A program made the position numbers and the translations under genes. Source: Cryptomeria japonica (taxonomy: Eukaryota > Streptophyta > Pinopsida > Cupressales > Cupressaceae). From it: a DNA stretch of 64,000 nucleotides. Below, piece after piece: positions 35,172-47,447 of the stretch (positions are counted from its first letter, which is position 1; every line of letters begins with the position of its first letter). Location of the stretch: NCBI RefSeq assembly GCF_030272615.1, contig NC_081410.1, forward strand, positions 291,370,457 through 291,434,456, read 5' to 3'. The notes below the pieces were generated by a model that searched no databases, was not told the DNA's origin, and saw only the letters and a list, made by a program, of their open reading frames with translations.

Positions 35172-36627
35172 TTGTTGGCATTTGCATGAAGATTGCATTA
35201 ATGATATGTTATATTGTCATTGATGTCAATTGAACCAGTAGTGGCATTTATGATATTGCTGGTATTGTTGTTATTATTAGTATTGGCTTGTAACCAACAG
35301 GAAGAGCTTTGAGGAAGATGTTATAAAAATGGTCTGTTAGTTTGTGAGTTGAACCGGTAAACCACTATATAAGATTAAACCCTTTTCTATGCAATGTAAC
35401 TGGTAAACCCTACACGTTGTTGTTTTTGTTAAACCCTAACTGATGAAGTTTGTTGGTTTAAGATCTAATGATGAGCGGTAATGATGAAGACACATGTGAT
35501 CATTGAATGAGGATAAGTTCACATTGTTTTTGGTGCATTGTTTGTTTGTTTGATTGTCTATTTGTTTGATTGTCTAGGGAATGAGCAAAGTGGATTGCAT
35601 ATAGTGCATAACGCGTGATGAGTTACAAAGTCCGATGAAGCGGTGATCATGGAGTGGTTGGAATTTTCTTGAAGAATGTGAAAAGATTGTTATGATTTCT
35701 AATGGTCCATATTGAACCTACTTGTTTGTAATCTCTATGAGATAATTAGGTTTTTGTTGTGTTACCAACCTAATTGATTTGTATTTAAGGTCGATGAAGT
35801 TGTTTGTAAGAGTGTTGGCAAAGTGTTGGCTGAAAACCAGTTGAGTGTGTGGTTGCCTAGCCAGAGAATGGATCTACAATTTGTGTAAAGGCAGATTGAG
35901 GCTTAAAAGGATCTGATCAAGAAAATATAGTGCTATTCAGACAAATCAAGAAAACTTGTTGTTTTCTAACAATTATAGTAGAATTGAAATCCCCTAACCG
36001 GGTAAGCTCTAACAAGCTTGGTTACTTATTAAATCCTCTAACAAGGTGGTCCATTAGCTTGGATTCTTAAACCTTCTACTGAGGTTAATCCTAACAGGGT
36101 ATTTTTCTTTTTCATCAAGGTATTTTGTAAATCCCTTAATCGGGTGATTCCTAACAGAATCAGTTCTTAACAAGACTTATTCTAAAAGCTTTAACAGGCT
36201 TGGCTCCTAATAGAGAAAACTTCAAAAGAGTTTAGATAGCTATCCTTGTGAGTCTCATCTCACCATGGTTTTTACCTATTTGGGTTTTCCACGTATAAAC
36301 ACTTGTTGCAAGTGGTGAATGTTTTTGTGGTTATGATCTTATTTGTTGATTTGATTAATTTCTGATAAGGCATGATAACTGGAGGCATAAAGAGATTGAA
36401 TATGTTGAGATATGATTAACCATTTTGATGTTTACAAGATTAAATTTGTTTACTGTTAAGTTGTTATAATAGTTAACAGGTTGATGTTGAGTATTGATCT
36501 TGAGAAGTGAAAGTTTACTTTGTGAGTTTAAATTTGAGATTGGGAAGTTTGTATCAATTTTTCAGTTTATTGATTCACCCCCCCCTCTTAGTATTCTACC
36601 AGATACTTATTGTTTCATCATACCATA
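35172..36627 (+). mobile_element. Solo LTR H in Copia-2
   Basis: TTGTTGGCATTTGC ... CATACCATA, flanked by AAGAG at 35167-35171 and 36628-36632. Removing it rejoins the RT/RNase H peptide NYL-stop-GSL to LTYVL-stop-YSKK, which confirms the borders. Blocks TTGTCATTGATGTCAA near the start and GATTCACCCCCCCCTCTTAG near the end show it is an LTR of the D/E type in plus orientation. Confidence 0.88.
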
Positions 36628-38704
36628 AAGAGACCCCTACAAATAATTGAATATCCTCCTAAAAGCATTGACATTTGATTTCTTAGACGCTACTTGAAAT
36701 CTTGCTACTATACATACAACTTGAACTATTTTAGGCCTTGAGGCTATGAGATACAATAGACTTCCAATCATGTAGATCTATACAAGGTCTGATCTACACT
36801 AGGTGACTCATCATCCTTACTTAATTTGTAGCCTATCACCATGGGAGTTCTAACTAGTTTGTTGTCTGCCATTTGAAATTTCTTTAGAATATCCTTAGCA
36901 TACTTTGTTTGAGAGATAAATATGCCCTCATTATGATGTGATATTTGTAAACAAAGAAAATATGATAACTATCCAAGTAAGGACATTTCAAATTTAAACT
37001 ACATTTGATCAACAAACTCCTTACATAGGGCATCCTTGTTTCCTCCATAGATGATGTCATCTATATAAACCACAAATATGATCATGCTATTACCTTCTAT
37101 TTTGATGTATAAGTTACTATCAACGCTCCCATTTTTCAAATCCTTGCTGATGTAAGTACTTATCCAACGTAGAATACCATGCTCTAGGTGCTTGATTTAG
37201 ACCATATAATGCTTTCTTCAATCTGTAGACAAAGTTCTTATCTTCATGCAGCTGAAATCCTTTGGGTTGTCGTATGTACACTTGTTCCTCAAGATAACCA
37301 TTTAAGAAAATAGATTTGACATCCATTTGGTATACCTTGTATCATTATAACGCGGAGAATACTAGAAAAATTCTTATTGCCTTAAGTCTTTCCACAGGTC
37401 CAAAAGTTTCTTCAAAATATATGCCCTCTACTTGAGCATATGCCTTTCACACAAGCCTTGATTTGTTTCTTATCACTTTTCCTTCTTCATTCATCTTGTT
37501 CCTATAAACCCATTTAGTTCCAATGACATTTTCGTCAGCAGGTCTAGGAACCAATTCTCATGTTTTCTTCTTCTCAATCTACTACAACTCTTCCTCCATA
37601 GCCTTCAACCACTTTTCACTCTTGCTAGCCTCGTCATATGTCTTGGGTTCCATCTTAGTCATAAGGAAGAAGTTTACTTACTCATTATTCCTTTCATACC
37701 TTCTTTTGGTTTGTACACCTTCACTTTTGTTGCCAATTATTTGATCTTTAGGGTGATTCTTTTGAACATATCTATTTGGAGATTTGCTAGGAGCCTCTTC
37801 TTGTTCACTTTTAGATTGTTCTTCATCTTCAACATATGGTTCTTCAATTTTATCTACTATGGTTGGTTTACCTTTATGTATATCTTCATCAATTCCCACA
37901 TGTACACTTTCAACCACTTTCTTCAGCCTTTGGTTAAAACACTTGTAGGTCTTGTTGTGAGTGGAGTATCCTAAGAAGATACCTTCATCATATCTTGATT
38001 CAAAGCTGCCTAATCCATCCTCATATCTTTTGATGAAACATTTTCTACCAAAAAACTTGAAGTACTTTGCTGAGGATTTCCTATCAGACCATAATTCATA
38101 AGGTGTCATTTTGCTGTTTACTCTTAGCTGCACCCTGCTTAATATGTATACAATAGTTTGGACTTCCTCTTTCCAATAAACGTCATGCAGGTTGGCTTCA
38201 TTCAACATTGTTCTTTCCATCTCTTTGACTATTCTATTCTTCCTCTCCACAACATCATTTTTTTATGGTGTCCTAGGGGCTAAATATTGACTTCTAATTC
38301 CAAGTTTCTCATAATAATCTTCAAACTCATTTGATATGAACTCACCTCCTTAGTATGATCTTAAGTACTTCAACTTGTATCCAATTTCCTTCTCAACAAA
38401 TTTCTTGAAGAACTTGAATCTCTCAAAGGCTTGTGAATTTTCTTGTAGGAAGGTGACCCATGTCATCCTTGAGAAATCCTTTATGAGCAACATGAAGTAT
38501 TTTTCTCCATTTAGGGCTCTTGTCCTTGTAGGCCTACATAAATCAGTAAATACAAGCTCAAGAGGCCTTGTAGTTGAATACACTTTTGTATTAAAGATGA
38601 CCTTTGTTTTCTTACCTCTTTGACACTCTTCACAAATGGTATTGGTAGGTTTGATAATCTATGGAATGTGCCTAGCATATCCTTTCTTACTTACCTTAAC
38701 AAGG
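36628..38704 (-). pseudogene. Copia-2 integrase and reverse transcriptase
   Basis: Reading leftward: CQRGKKTKVIFNTKVYSTT, integrase LVFTDLCRPTRTRALNGEKY (first catalytic Asp), VERKNRIVKEMERTML, WSDRKSSAKYFKFFGRKCFI, an acidic linker with SKSEQEEAPSKSPNRYV, then RT with [40 protein letters not shown], and the catalytic box VYIDDIIYGGNK (37055-37066). After it come KDILKKFQMADNKLVRTPM and RRIFNYL. Both enzymes are needed for cDNA synthesis and integration. Stops (for example QM-stop-FKFEM) show that it is dead. Confidence 0.92.
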
Positions 38705-40381
38705 TGTGGAGGGGAAAAAGCAAGATCGGGTGACTAGGACCTAATCCCACTTTGGCCAACACATTGGGAATATTAAAGAGCCTAGGGAGATAGCTCACTT
38801 TGGCTACTTTTTTTTAAAAAGATAGAGCCAAGGATTATCTCTTAGGTTTTCTATTCATCTTGTTGTATATGAAGAGGTGTGAAAAATAGGGTGTGATTGA
38901 TCAACTAGACTAGGCGATAAACAATGAAGCATATATGAACTGAAATTACAGAAACTTGCAGGACTAAAAATGAGATACTGAAAACTTAGAAGGGGGAGGA
39001 ATTTGAATGTGTACTTGGTGTTGAAATATGAGCCAAACTGACCTGGATAGGGGTGCCACTCCTTGGTCCTAATTCTGTAAACATGAAACTGCAACTGAGA
39101 GACTGCAATCTTGGTTTTCTAAGCTTCCACCCTCCCAAATTTCACTTAAAAGTAGGGGGATGAGGGTACCACACCTCTATCAAGGGAAATAATAGGGTGC
39201 CATGCCCCCGTCCTTGATGATTTTGGGACAGATCTGAGGCCTTAAGACCATCCTTGTACCTTTTAGTAGTCTTGAAAGTCTTTCGGGTACCTGTACTTGC
39301 ACCTGCAACTGAAAATAGGGTTTTGGGTGGCTATATGGGGTTTTACCTTAGTCAAACCCCTATTTTGGTGATTTCCACCTCAACAAATAGCTAATTTGTA
39401 TAGTAAAATAGTGTGTACAGGATTCTTGTGTGTGTGCAAGACCCTAAAATGATGAATGCAAACAATCTAGAGTAACCCTATGCTTTAAAGAGTAAATCCT
39501 AAATGCTTGTAATTGACAAAGTAAATTCTCTACATCAATGATTCTAAGTAACTAAAGCATAAATGTAAATTTGCAAATTGATGTAATGAAGCTCATACAA
39601 AGACATGAAAACAACATGAAATCATACCCAACCCCAATAGAAGGGTACAAGCCAATATTCAGTCGGTGATCTCCTATTGCTTTCTTACATCTTCAAAAGC
39701 CCCCAATTGATAAAATAATACTGGATGAATGCTTCATAGATGTTTTTGAATGTTGTTGGACTCCAAAAGACCTGCTCTTTCATTGCATAGAAGGCTCCTT
39801 GTGATCGCTAGCTCTTAGCCAAAACTTCCTTAGGCCTTCCAATGAAGAAAGAGAGCTCTTATGTATGAAACCCTAGATCTTAGTTTCATCTTTAGGCCAA
39901 CCTAGGATTTGAATTTTCTGCCACTTTCTTGGGGTTAAGCATTATAATATCATAAAATTATGCTCCCGTAATTCTGGGAAAATGTCGGGGACCATGCATA
40001 ACTTACACACAGTTTGACCAACTTTTCACCAAATTTTCAAGGCCATTAGATATGATGATATTAGAGTGAATCCCAAAGTTACAACTGGTTTTGAGATGTT
40101 TTGATATGCGAAATCGGGCCTTAAGGGTTAAAATAAGACATAATTAGGGTTTATGATTTAATTATTTATTGGAGGAATACAATAAAAAGGGGCACACTTA
40201 GGGTAAACAACCCAATTTTATGATGTGGGGAGTGATGAAATATAACTTTAGATTTAATTTAATTAATTAATTAAATGCTTAAAGGGAAATACAATGCAAG
40301 GTGCAAACACACTAAGGTGGGTGCTAAACCAAGTGTGGAATTGTACCACCCTAGAAAGGGTGTACAATTTATGATGTTACA
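38705..40381. mobile_element. Solo LTR I in Copia-2
   Basis: TGTGGAGGGGAAAAAGC ... TTTATGATGTTACA with perfect target duplication CAAGG at 38700-38704 and 40382-40386. Removing it rejoins the GAG-pre-integrase peptide GHINFDNL to VKVSKKGYARHIP. No coding or primer sequence is found inside. It is not related by eye to the other LTRs. Confidence 0.93.
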
Positions 40382-41000
40382 CAAGGTTATCAAAGTTTAT
40401 GTGACCTAGTCTCTTGTACCACAACTAGCTCTCATCAACTTGCCCCATCATGCATTGAGATTCAAAACACTCCTTAAGGTTATATACATTGCCATATGTC
40501 CTTTTGACTTCAACAACAAGCTATCCATTAATTTCTTTTAGGATCTCACATCCTTTGGAGTCAAAGTGAATTTGTATCCCTTGTCACATATTTGACACAC
40601 TAAGCAAATTATGTTTCAGACCTTTAACATAATAAAAATCATGAGCTTTTAGTGTGCCATCAATATTTAGTGTATCTTTTCCATTGATTTTGATTGATGA
40701 GTTGTCTCCAAACCTTACTAAACCACCATTCCAATCTTCAAGTTTAATAAATTTCTTCTTGTCTCCACTCATGTTATTGGAGCATCCACTATCTACTACC
40801 CACAAGTTTTTCCTTTCTGCATGTAGGGCAGTTTGTACAATAAAACTTGACTCACTTTTTGTTTTTATCTTTCTCTGCCCCAACTTGTTTGGTCTCTTTC
40901 TTCTTTTCTGCTGTCCCATTTTGTTCTAGTTTTTCATTTGGTTTAGATGTTGACACTTTCTTGTTTTTCTTAGTTCTCTTAAGCTTATGGTGTTTGCAAT
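40382..41000 (-). pseudogene. Copia-2 protease and GAG-pre-integrase
   Basis: An open stretch (40919-40584) encodes the retropepsin region KNLWVVDSGCSNNMSGDKKK with an intact Asp-Ser-Gly active site, then LVRFGDNSSIKINGKDTL and FYYVKGLKHNLLSVSNM. Further left comes the GAG-pre-integrase zinc region MGQVDES-stop-LWYKRLGH, where the stop replaces the conserved Trp, followed by INFDNL up to the solo LTR. The protease cuts Gag-Pol into mature parts. Confidence 0.92.
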
Positions 41001-43030
41001 GTTTCCCAAGTTTTGACAATGTTAGCATTTTATATTCACATTGAATGATGAAATTAAAAATCTATTGTAGGACTGAGATACATTTATCCTACATTTATGA
41101 CTCTTATGACCAACACCGTTAAAATGATAACAAATTACATTGACATCTCTAAGAGTAGAAAAAGGATTTCTACTTTCATAACTAGGAGGGGTCCTATGCA
41201 TAAGTCTACATTCTGCAATTCTATGACCATAAGTATTGCATTTATAACAGTAGCCATGAAATTGAGGTACATACCAATCATTGTTGAAATTGTTTCTCAT
41301 TGGTTTCCTTGAGGCATCATAGCTTAGTCTTCTTGACAACTTCCTTATATCCTTAACTCTTGTGAAGCTTCCATCATCCATCTCAACCTTTCCTTTAGTA
41401 TTAGCATGCTGGTTCTTTGGCTGATTACTTGCAGTAGCCGCATATGTCTTCCTCTCAATGGGTTTGTTGATTGTAAAAGTTTGTTTGTTTCCATTTTAAC
41501 TTGATGAGGTAAAGTGTATTTCTTTATTGGATGTCTTCACCATTAGAGCATTGACTAACATGAAATTTAACACCCTATGTATCTTTGGAGTTCTTTTATT
41601 TTCTCAACATCTTGTCTAGTGCATTAGTGTTGCCCTCATACTTGATCCTCATGTTAAGTTCATCTTCATTATTTTCAAACTCCTTCCTTAAATTTACAAA
41701 ATCTTCTTCCAATTTTTGATACTCATTTTCCTTTTTTAATAAATCTGATTTTGTTACCTCAACATCCTTTTTGCTTCTTCCAACTAGATTTTCAAGTCAG
41801 AAATTATTGTCTTTCAGTCCTCAAGAGATTTGTTTAGCAGCTCTTGTTCTTCATCAACATCATACCTATATTTTTTGTATTTTGTTATCACCTTTCTAAG
41901 TTATTCTACAGCACTCACAAGTTCACCTTCAAGATCTACTTCAGCTTCAACTTCTTCCTCTTCATCACTGACAACATTCTCATCATCTAGTTCTCCTTGT
42001 ACCATAAAGAGATCAACTTCTCTTTCATCTTCACTGGAATCCTCATCAGAGACACTCTCTTCATCCATGACATCATCTTCAAAGGTGTAGAGATTGTTTT
42101 ATTCCTAAAGATTCTTCTCCTTGGCTTGTAGGTTTTCTTCATTTTATCCTTACTAGAGGATCTATTATTTTGCTTATCATCTTCATCTTTCTCACCATAA
42201 GGGCACTTAGAAGCAAAATGTCTTATTTTGCCACAATTGAAGCATTTCAAGGGAAACTTACCTTTGTACTTGCATGATCCCTTTTTGATATTTCTCACAA
42301 AGTTAGCTATAGCAGCATCAAATTCATCTTCTTCTTCATGAGAAACTTCTTCTTTTCCATTCTTGGTTATGTTGAATGTTCTCTCTCTCTTTGATGGTTC
42401 TCCACTTATTGTTCTTATCTCATAGGTTGACAGCGAGCCAAATAGTTCATCCATAGAGAAGGTGGTCATATCTTTAGCTTCTTCAATGGTAGAGACTTTG
42501 GTGTCATACTTTGGAGTAATAGATCTGAGTACCTTTTTAACAGTGACTTCATCTTTGACATCTTCCCTGAGTCCTCTTATAGTAATTACAATTTCATCTA
42601 CTCTTTGAATCTATTTAGCTATTTTATCTTCTTCCTTCATTTTTAATCTTTCAAAATGACTTCTAAGATTTTGTAGTTTGGCCTCCTTTACTTTGATATC
42701 GCCTTCATATATTTTTTGTAGCTTGTCCCAAGTATATTTTGCTAAAGTGCAATACATGACTTTTACAAAATTTGCATCAAACAAGCCACTTAAGATTGCG
42801 TTCTTAGATTTTGCATTGTTCTCATATTGTAGTTTAGCATCAGGATCAGTAGGAGGAGTGGATGGAACTGTATATCCATTCTTTACTAACATCCAAACAT
42901 CAAACCTAAGGGAAGATAAGTATGTCTCCATTCTTCTACTCCAAAATGTATAGTTTGTGCCATGAAACATAGGTTCTTTAGAAGAGAATTCATTTCTGGC
43001 CATTGTGTTCATAAGACAAGATCTACCCAA
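41001..43030 (-). pseudogene. Copia-2 gag
   Basis: Starts at MARNEFSSKEPMFHGTNYTF (about 43003), then WSRRMETYLSSLRFDVWMLV and KLQKIYEGDIKVKEAKLQNL, the N-terminal Gag domain of plant Copia elements (UBN2-like). The part to 41987 holds EVSHEEEDEFDAAIANFVRN and a CCHC knuckle CFNCGKIRHFASKC. A coiled-coil stretch with frameshifts follows, and near 41100-41280 two more knuckle-like motifs CYKCNTYGHRIAEC and CYHFNGVGHKSHKC (second Cys lost). The knuckle type CFNC-x4-H-F-A-S-x-C matches that of Copia-0. Gag forms the particle and binds RNA. Confidence 0.88.
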
Positions 43031-43061
43031 GCTAGAGGAAGCTTTACAGTAAGGGAACCTA

Positions 43062-43077
43062 GTTCTCTAATACCAAA
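43062..43077 (-). promoter_or_regulatory. Copia-2 primer-binding site
   Basis: The minus strand reads TTTGGTATTAGAGAAC next to the LTR end CTTCA. It equals the Met-tRNA site TGGTATCAGAGC with a C-to-T change. Confidence 0.85.
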
Positions 43078-45541
43078 TGAAGAACACAAATGGACATTGA
43101 TAGGGGGGTGAATCATGTATTACAAAACTTTTAATCTTTGTGTGCAAATTTTAAGACTAAAAATAAATTAATAACACACACACACAAAGCAAACCACAAC
43201 ACTATATTTACAAGGATAACCCAATGTGGGAAAAAACTCTGTGAGAATAGCTGCTGGAGTCTACTGCTCCAATCCAGCCTCACAATAAAATCAATGTTTA
43301 CAATATTTTTAGGGCACCAACCCAAGGAGCACCAACCCTTGATGATTTTGAGCAACACCTCAAGGAGCACCAACCCAAGGAGTACCAACTCCTGATGATT
43401 TTGAGCACCAACTCAAGGAGCACCAACCCCTAATTTAGAGCACTCGCTTAAGGAGAACCTACCCCTGCTCTAAGCATCCACTCAAAGAATTACAATAATA
43501 TCAAGTTTTACAATACAATGATAAAAGATTGTTACAAATGTGTTTTGTAACACTTACAACTTCTCTTCTTGTTGATGTTCTTCCTTTGTTTTATCTTCTT
43601 CCTCTATTTGTTTGTCTTCTTCTCTCTGCCTCCACTTCTCTCTATCTCTGCTTCTCTCTGTCTCTACTTGTCTTTTTGTCTGTATTTTTCTCTCTAACTC
43701 TGCTTCACCTTTCTAAATGTTCTCTTCAATTTCTTCTCTAACTCAATTCTGTAGTTTAGTGAAATTTTCCCTAAGCACCTTCACATTCAACCACACACTT
43801 GCAGTCTAATTGATATTTTTCTATTTCCACCTCTATCTCTATCTCAATGACCTAACTACTTCTGTCAAATCATATTTTCCAACCTACATAATCAGCTATG
43901 CATTGAAGAATGTTTTTCCCTCAAAATCTGCAAGTTAAAATTAATTCATTTCTCTCTCTAGGATTCAGTCTGTAGTAGATTATAATATATTTCTTGGATC
44001 GAGCATCTGCATTAAATGGCTCTTTTCTAATTTTCTTAATATTCCATATATAGTTTTCTATATTTATAAAACTCAATCTATCTAACAAATTTGATTCTGC
44101 CTCTATCAATCACCTTGAGCCCTTCAACCATCTACAACTAATTCACCATTAATGTCTTCTCCATCCTCTTTTGACCTGCCTTGAAAAGATCGACAACTAC
44201 CACACTTAAATCCATCATCAGATTTTCTCATTGACAAGCTTGGATTCCACATGTCTTCAAAACCATCATCCAAGTCACTCAGTCAATATCATTCAACTTC
44301 CACGTGAACTCCTATGAGTATCAACATACACCCGTGGCGTCAAAATCCTCTCAATCGACATCCAAACCACTTAGTCAAACTTGGCCAACCACAGTTAACC
44401 TACCATGTGGACTATCGAGCTACATAGAGCCATTAAACTCCATATTGTGACTAAATTTCATGTTATGTTCATTGGAGATATGTCATGTGGGATGGTTGGA
44501 GCCACTAACATCTTTCTCTTTGTTAGCCCACATCATCATTCTCAAACCCATTTTACTTGTGTGGGCTGGCGGGATGCACCATCTTTCTTCCTTTTACCAA
44601 GATCCTCTTAACATCCTCATGTATTCTTACCTTGGATGACCATCATTTTGTCTCTTTCAATGGTGCAAAAAAGCAGGATCCTAAAGAACTTCACTTTTGT
44701 TTCCCCTACAAACACTTTGGAATTCCTTCTTACCTGCTACGGGATAGCGGGAAGTACATCATCTCTATTTGTCTTTCCCCACAAAGATTCTATTCTCTGG
44801 TCTTTGGCATCATGGGATAGTGGGAGACATCTCTCCCTTCTCCTTGTCTTACCCTGCATGATCATCACTTCTCATGTTTTGATGACTCAGGATAGCGGGG
44901 GAGCCTCTATCCTTCCATCATTTTCTTATCCTGAACTGACTTCACTTTGGTCATGTTACTTATACGGGATAGTGGGAAGACCTAAGATCGTTTGTCTTCT
45001 TACCCCACATGCCTTTATCACATTGACTTCTACAATGCGGGATAGTGAGAGTCTCCTTGTACTTTCTCTTTCTTACCCCACATGACTATTTCTCTCCAAA
45101 CTCTATTGTTGCAGGATGGTGGGAAGTCTTGTTCCACTTAGCTTTATCCTACCCCGCATGGTCACAATTCTCATGTCCATCACATAGTGGGATGGTGGGC
45201 AGTCGGATAGATTTTCTCATGCACCCATGAGGTCACCCTTTCCTCATGGATTCCATCAGTGGAATGGTGGAGGCCATCACTTATCCCACATGCCCCCAGA
45301 ATCATTCTCTCTTCACTAGTTCCAGCTGTGGATTTGCGGGGGCTGCAATTCTTTTATTTCGCATAGACACAAGCAAATTGGTGCCTTACTAGATCACACA
45401 ATAGACCTTTGGGGGACACATAACACATAACCTTTGTGTTATGCACATCCTACAAAGATAACACACATAACCATCATGTTATGCAATTCTTTTGCACTCT
45501 GCAACTGACCTAGTTGACATCAATGACAACAATTGCCAACA
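43078..45541 (-). mobile_element. Copia-2 5' LTR, expanded
   Basis: Plus-strand TGAAGAACACAAATGG ... ATTGCCAACA; 2464 bp versus 1370 bp for the 3' LTR. The two match from both ends (GTGAATCAT..GTATTACAA, CACCAACCCAAGGAGCACC, TTCTCTCTGCCTC and CTAGTTGACATCAATGACAAC blocks). The extra length is the 75-bp array at 44400-45310. Confidence 0.92.
44400..45310 (+). repeat. 75-bp minisatellite in Copia-2 LTR
   Basis: Cores of the type GCGGGATAGTGGGAAG lie near 44490, 44567, 44739, 44812, 44889, 44965, 45037, 45112, 45188 and 45260, with steps of 72-77 bp in the last seven. The other half of each unit holds TTACCCCACATG. About ten to twelve units are present. Only a trace is left in the other LTR of the same element. 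Confidence 0.88.
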
Positions 45542-45676
45542 CAATTTTATGGTAACCTTTTGTTGTTACCCTTTGGCCTTGATGTCAAAGGGGGAGAAAT
45601 ATAGATATTTTCTAAGGGGGAGAGATATATAGAGATATAGAATATATGTGTAGATAATGCAAAAAATAGAGAATAT
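45542..45676 (+). other. Copia-1 3' internal sequence between two insertions
   Basis: Non-coding 135 bp with two G-rich purine runs (TCAAAGGGGGAGAAAT, CTAAGGGGGAGAGAT) that resemble the true polypurine tract at 47509. It continues at 47461 after the retroposon. Confidence 0.75.
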
Positions 45677-47447
45677 TTTTTTGATTAAGAAAAAACAGGT
45701 TTTAAGGGACCCAAAACCCACTTACAATACAAAAGATGAACATGAAAGAAACAAGACGAAACAACTGCAAAAGACCAGCACAAAAACCAACAACTAGGAC
45801 AAAAAGACAACAAGGAGCCAACAAGAAATTGGCATCCAAAACCCAGCATTACATATCAATTGAACACTTTTATAGACTCCTCAGCATTCTGGACCAATAG
45901 CATCATCACTTTGGCTACTTCCCTCAAATCATTGCTCTCCTGTTTCAGCTGGATGTCTGTCATTTTGGTCTCCATCTCATTGGTGTTCTACCTCATCCTT
46001 CACCTATAAATTTGATGAGTGGAGCTAGAGTTTGGTGCATCTTCAATGATTACCAAGTTCTTATCCTAATTTTTCCTCTCTAAGTGATCCACCAAAGCAT
46101 TCATATTCTGTGATGAAACTTTTAGGACCTCAAGGCTGTGGTTCACGAAACTTTTCAGAGCCTTCTCATTATGAGCAACCCGAGTATTGATATTGTCTTT
46201 ATCCTCCTCAGCCTGTTCTTTCACAATTCTGATAAAATCCTCCAGATGTTTCAAATCCCCTTTAATCAGATCTTTTTCCAGCTAGTCCTCCATCTTGATT
46301 TCCTCCTCGGCTTCACTGGTTTTTGTCTCCTCATTCTTTTTGCCTGAATTTGTTTCCTTAATCAAATTGTTTATCTTATTTTCCAAATCCCTCTGTTTTC
46401 TCTGAATGCTAGTAATGTTGTCAATAACCCATTTCTAGAAGTTGAAGGATTCCAGAGTATAGTTACGGGCAGTATTCAAAATAGTATTCGTTGAATCCCT
46501 ACCCTACTCAGTGCCCAAAGAATTAGGGTTGTCTTCCTCCTTAGAATTTAGGGTGACATTCCTGCTATCCGAGCCCATAGGGTTAGAGTAAGGGTTTTTC
46601 AGAGTTACCCCCTTCTTCCTCTTCACCAACCTTCTCATCCTTCTCACTCTCCATTTTTGTCTCACTATCCTTTCCCTTTTCCTCCTCCAAATCACAGTGC
46701 ACCTTTGTTTCCACATTATCTATTTCAGCTCTTCATTTTTTATGGGTAGGGGTATTAGGCCGATCCTCATCCGAATTAGAATCTTTACAGCTCTCAGAAA
46801 TATATGCATTAGTGACCAGGGGATCATCTTTGCTAGCCCTATCTTTCTCCTTCAGGTATTCATAAATAAGAAATATGATCCCCTGATGGGCTAAAGGGTA
46901 AGAATTAGGCTTTTTAGCGTGATCAGCCAGACTCTCATTCAAAGAGGACACTAAGTAATAAGGTAGGGAGATTTTAACCCCATGACGGAAGTGATTAAGG
47001 ATTACAAAATGATAGTTATAGATTTTAGTGAATCTACCATCAACAGTGAGAAACTCCATTAAAATCCTTAAAACTTTCTGCCAGAAGGACTTTACCTGCT
47101 GAGGAATGTAGTAGGAGATGTTGTCTTTCTTGACAAGCTTGACCTTCTCATCCTCTGATTTTGTGAAGTTTTTGAACGCTTCCGCTGCATACTTTCAGTC
47201 TCTATAGAATTTAGTACCCTCCTTTTGAAGACCCATGACCTCCGCAACCAGGTCCTCATCAATTTGCCATATCTCCCCGAATAAGGTGACTCTGTTGTTG
47301 TTCCAGCCTCTAGCAAACCCATGTGACACCGAATTTCTACTTCCGTGTAGCTTTTCTATATAGTCAATAAAGCCATATTGATGAAGCCTTCTCCAAACTT
47401 TTCATTCACTCTTCCATTTTTTGCAGCCAGGGGGCTCGTTCCTGTTT
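45677..47447 (-). mobile_element. LINE-tailed retroposon with 13-bp target duplication
   Basis: Flanked by identical AAATAGAGAATAT at 45664-45676 and 47448-47460. The minus strand ends GTTTTTTCTTAATCAAAAAA before the repeat, a short A tail like that of plant L1 LINEs. It contains one decayed ORF but no LINE endonuclease or reverse transcriptase, so it was probably copied in trans by LINE enzymes. TG/CA ends and LTRs are absent. Confidence 0.8.
45860..47440 (-). pseudogene. Uncharacterised ORF in the retroposon
   Basis: A nearly continuous minus-strand coding stretch of about 500 codons that uses two frames. Order: NEKFGEGFINMALLTI, KSYTEVEIRCHMGLLEAG, IWQIDEDLVAEVMGLQKEG, KNFTKSEDEKVKLVKKDNIS, VKSFWQKVLRILMEFLTVDG, RFTKIYNYHFVILNHFRHGV, KISLPYYLVSSLNESLADHA, LAHQGIIFLIYEYLKEKDR, then an acidic, charged part and a C-terminal coiled coil (EQAEEDKDNINTRVAHNEKA, MNALVDHLERKN). 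No enzyme motif is seen. The central pattern resembles the ORFs of element D and Copia-1. It may be a Gag-like or DNA-binding accessory protein; the function is unknown. Confidence 0.6.

Larger units (their letters stand above)
33018..45541 (-). mobile_element. Copia-2, LTR element on the minus strand
   Basis: Two LTRs in the same (minus) orientation, primer site at 43062-43077, polypurine tract at 34388-34402, and gag-protease-integrase-RT-RNase H in Copia order between them. It is inserted into the internal region of Copia-1. No convincing target duplication is seen (TGGTT left, CAATT right), so one end may be eroded. Two solo LTRs split its pol. Confidence 0.92.

Noticed and set aside
41830-42090. 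Ser-rich open frame on the plus strand
   Set aside because: Antisense shadow of the acidic Glu/Asp-rich gag segment on the minus strand.
33013-45546. Target duplication for Copia-2 (TGGTT versus CAATT)
   Set aside because: Only two of five bases agree; three transitions would be needed, so no target duplication is claimed.
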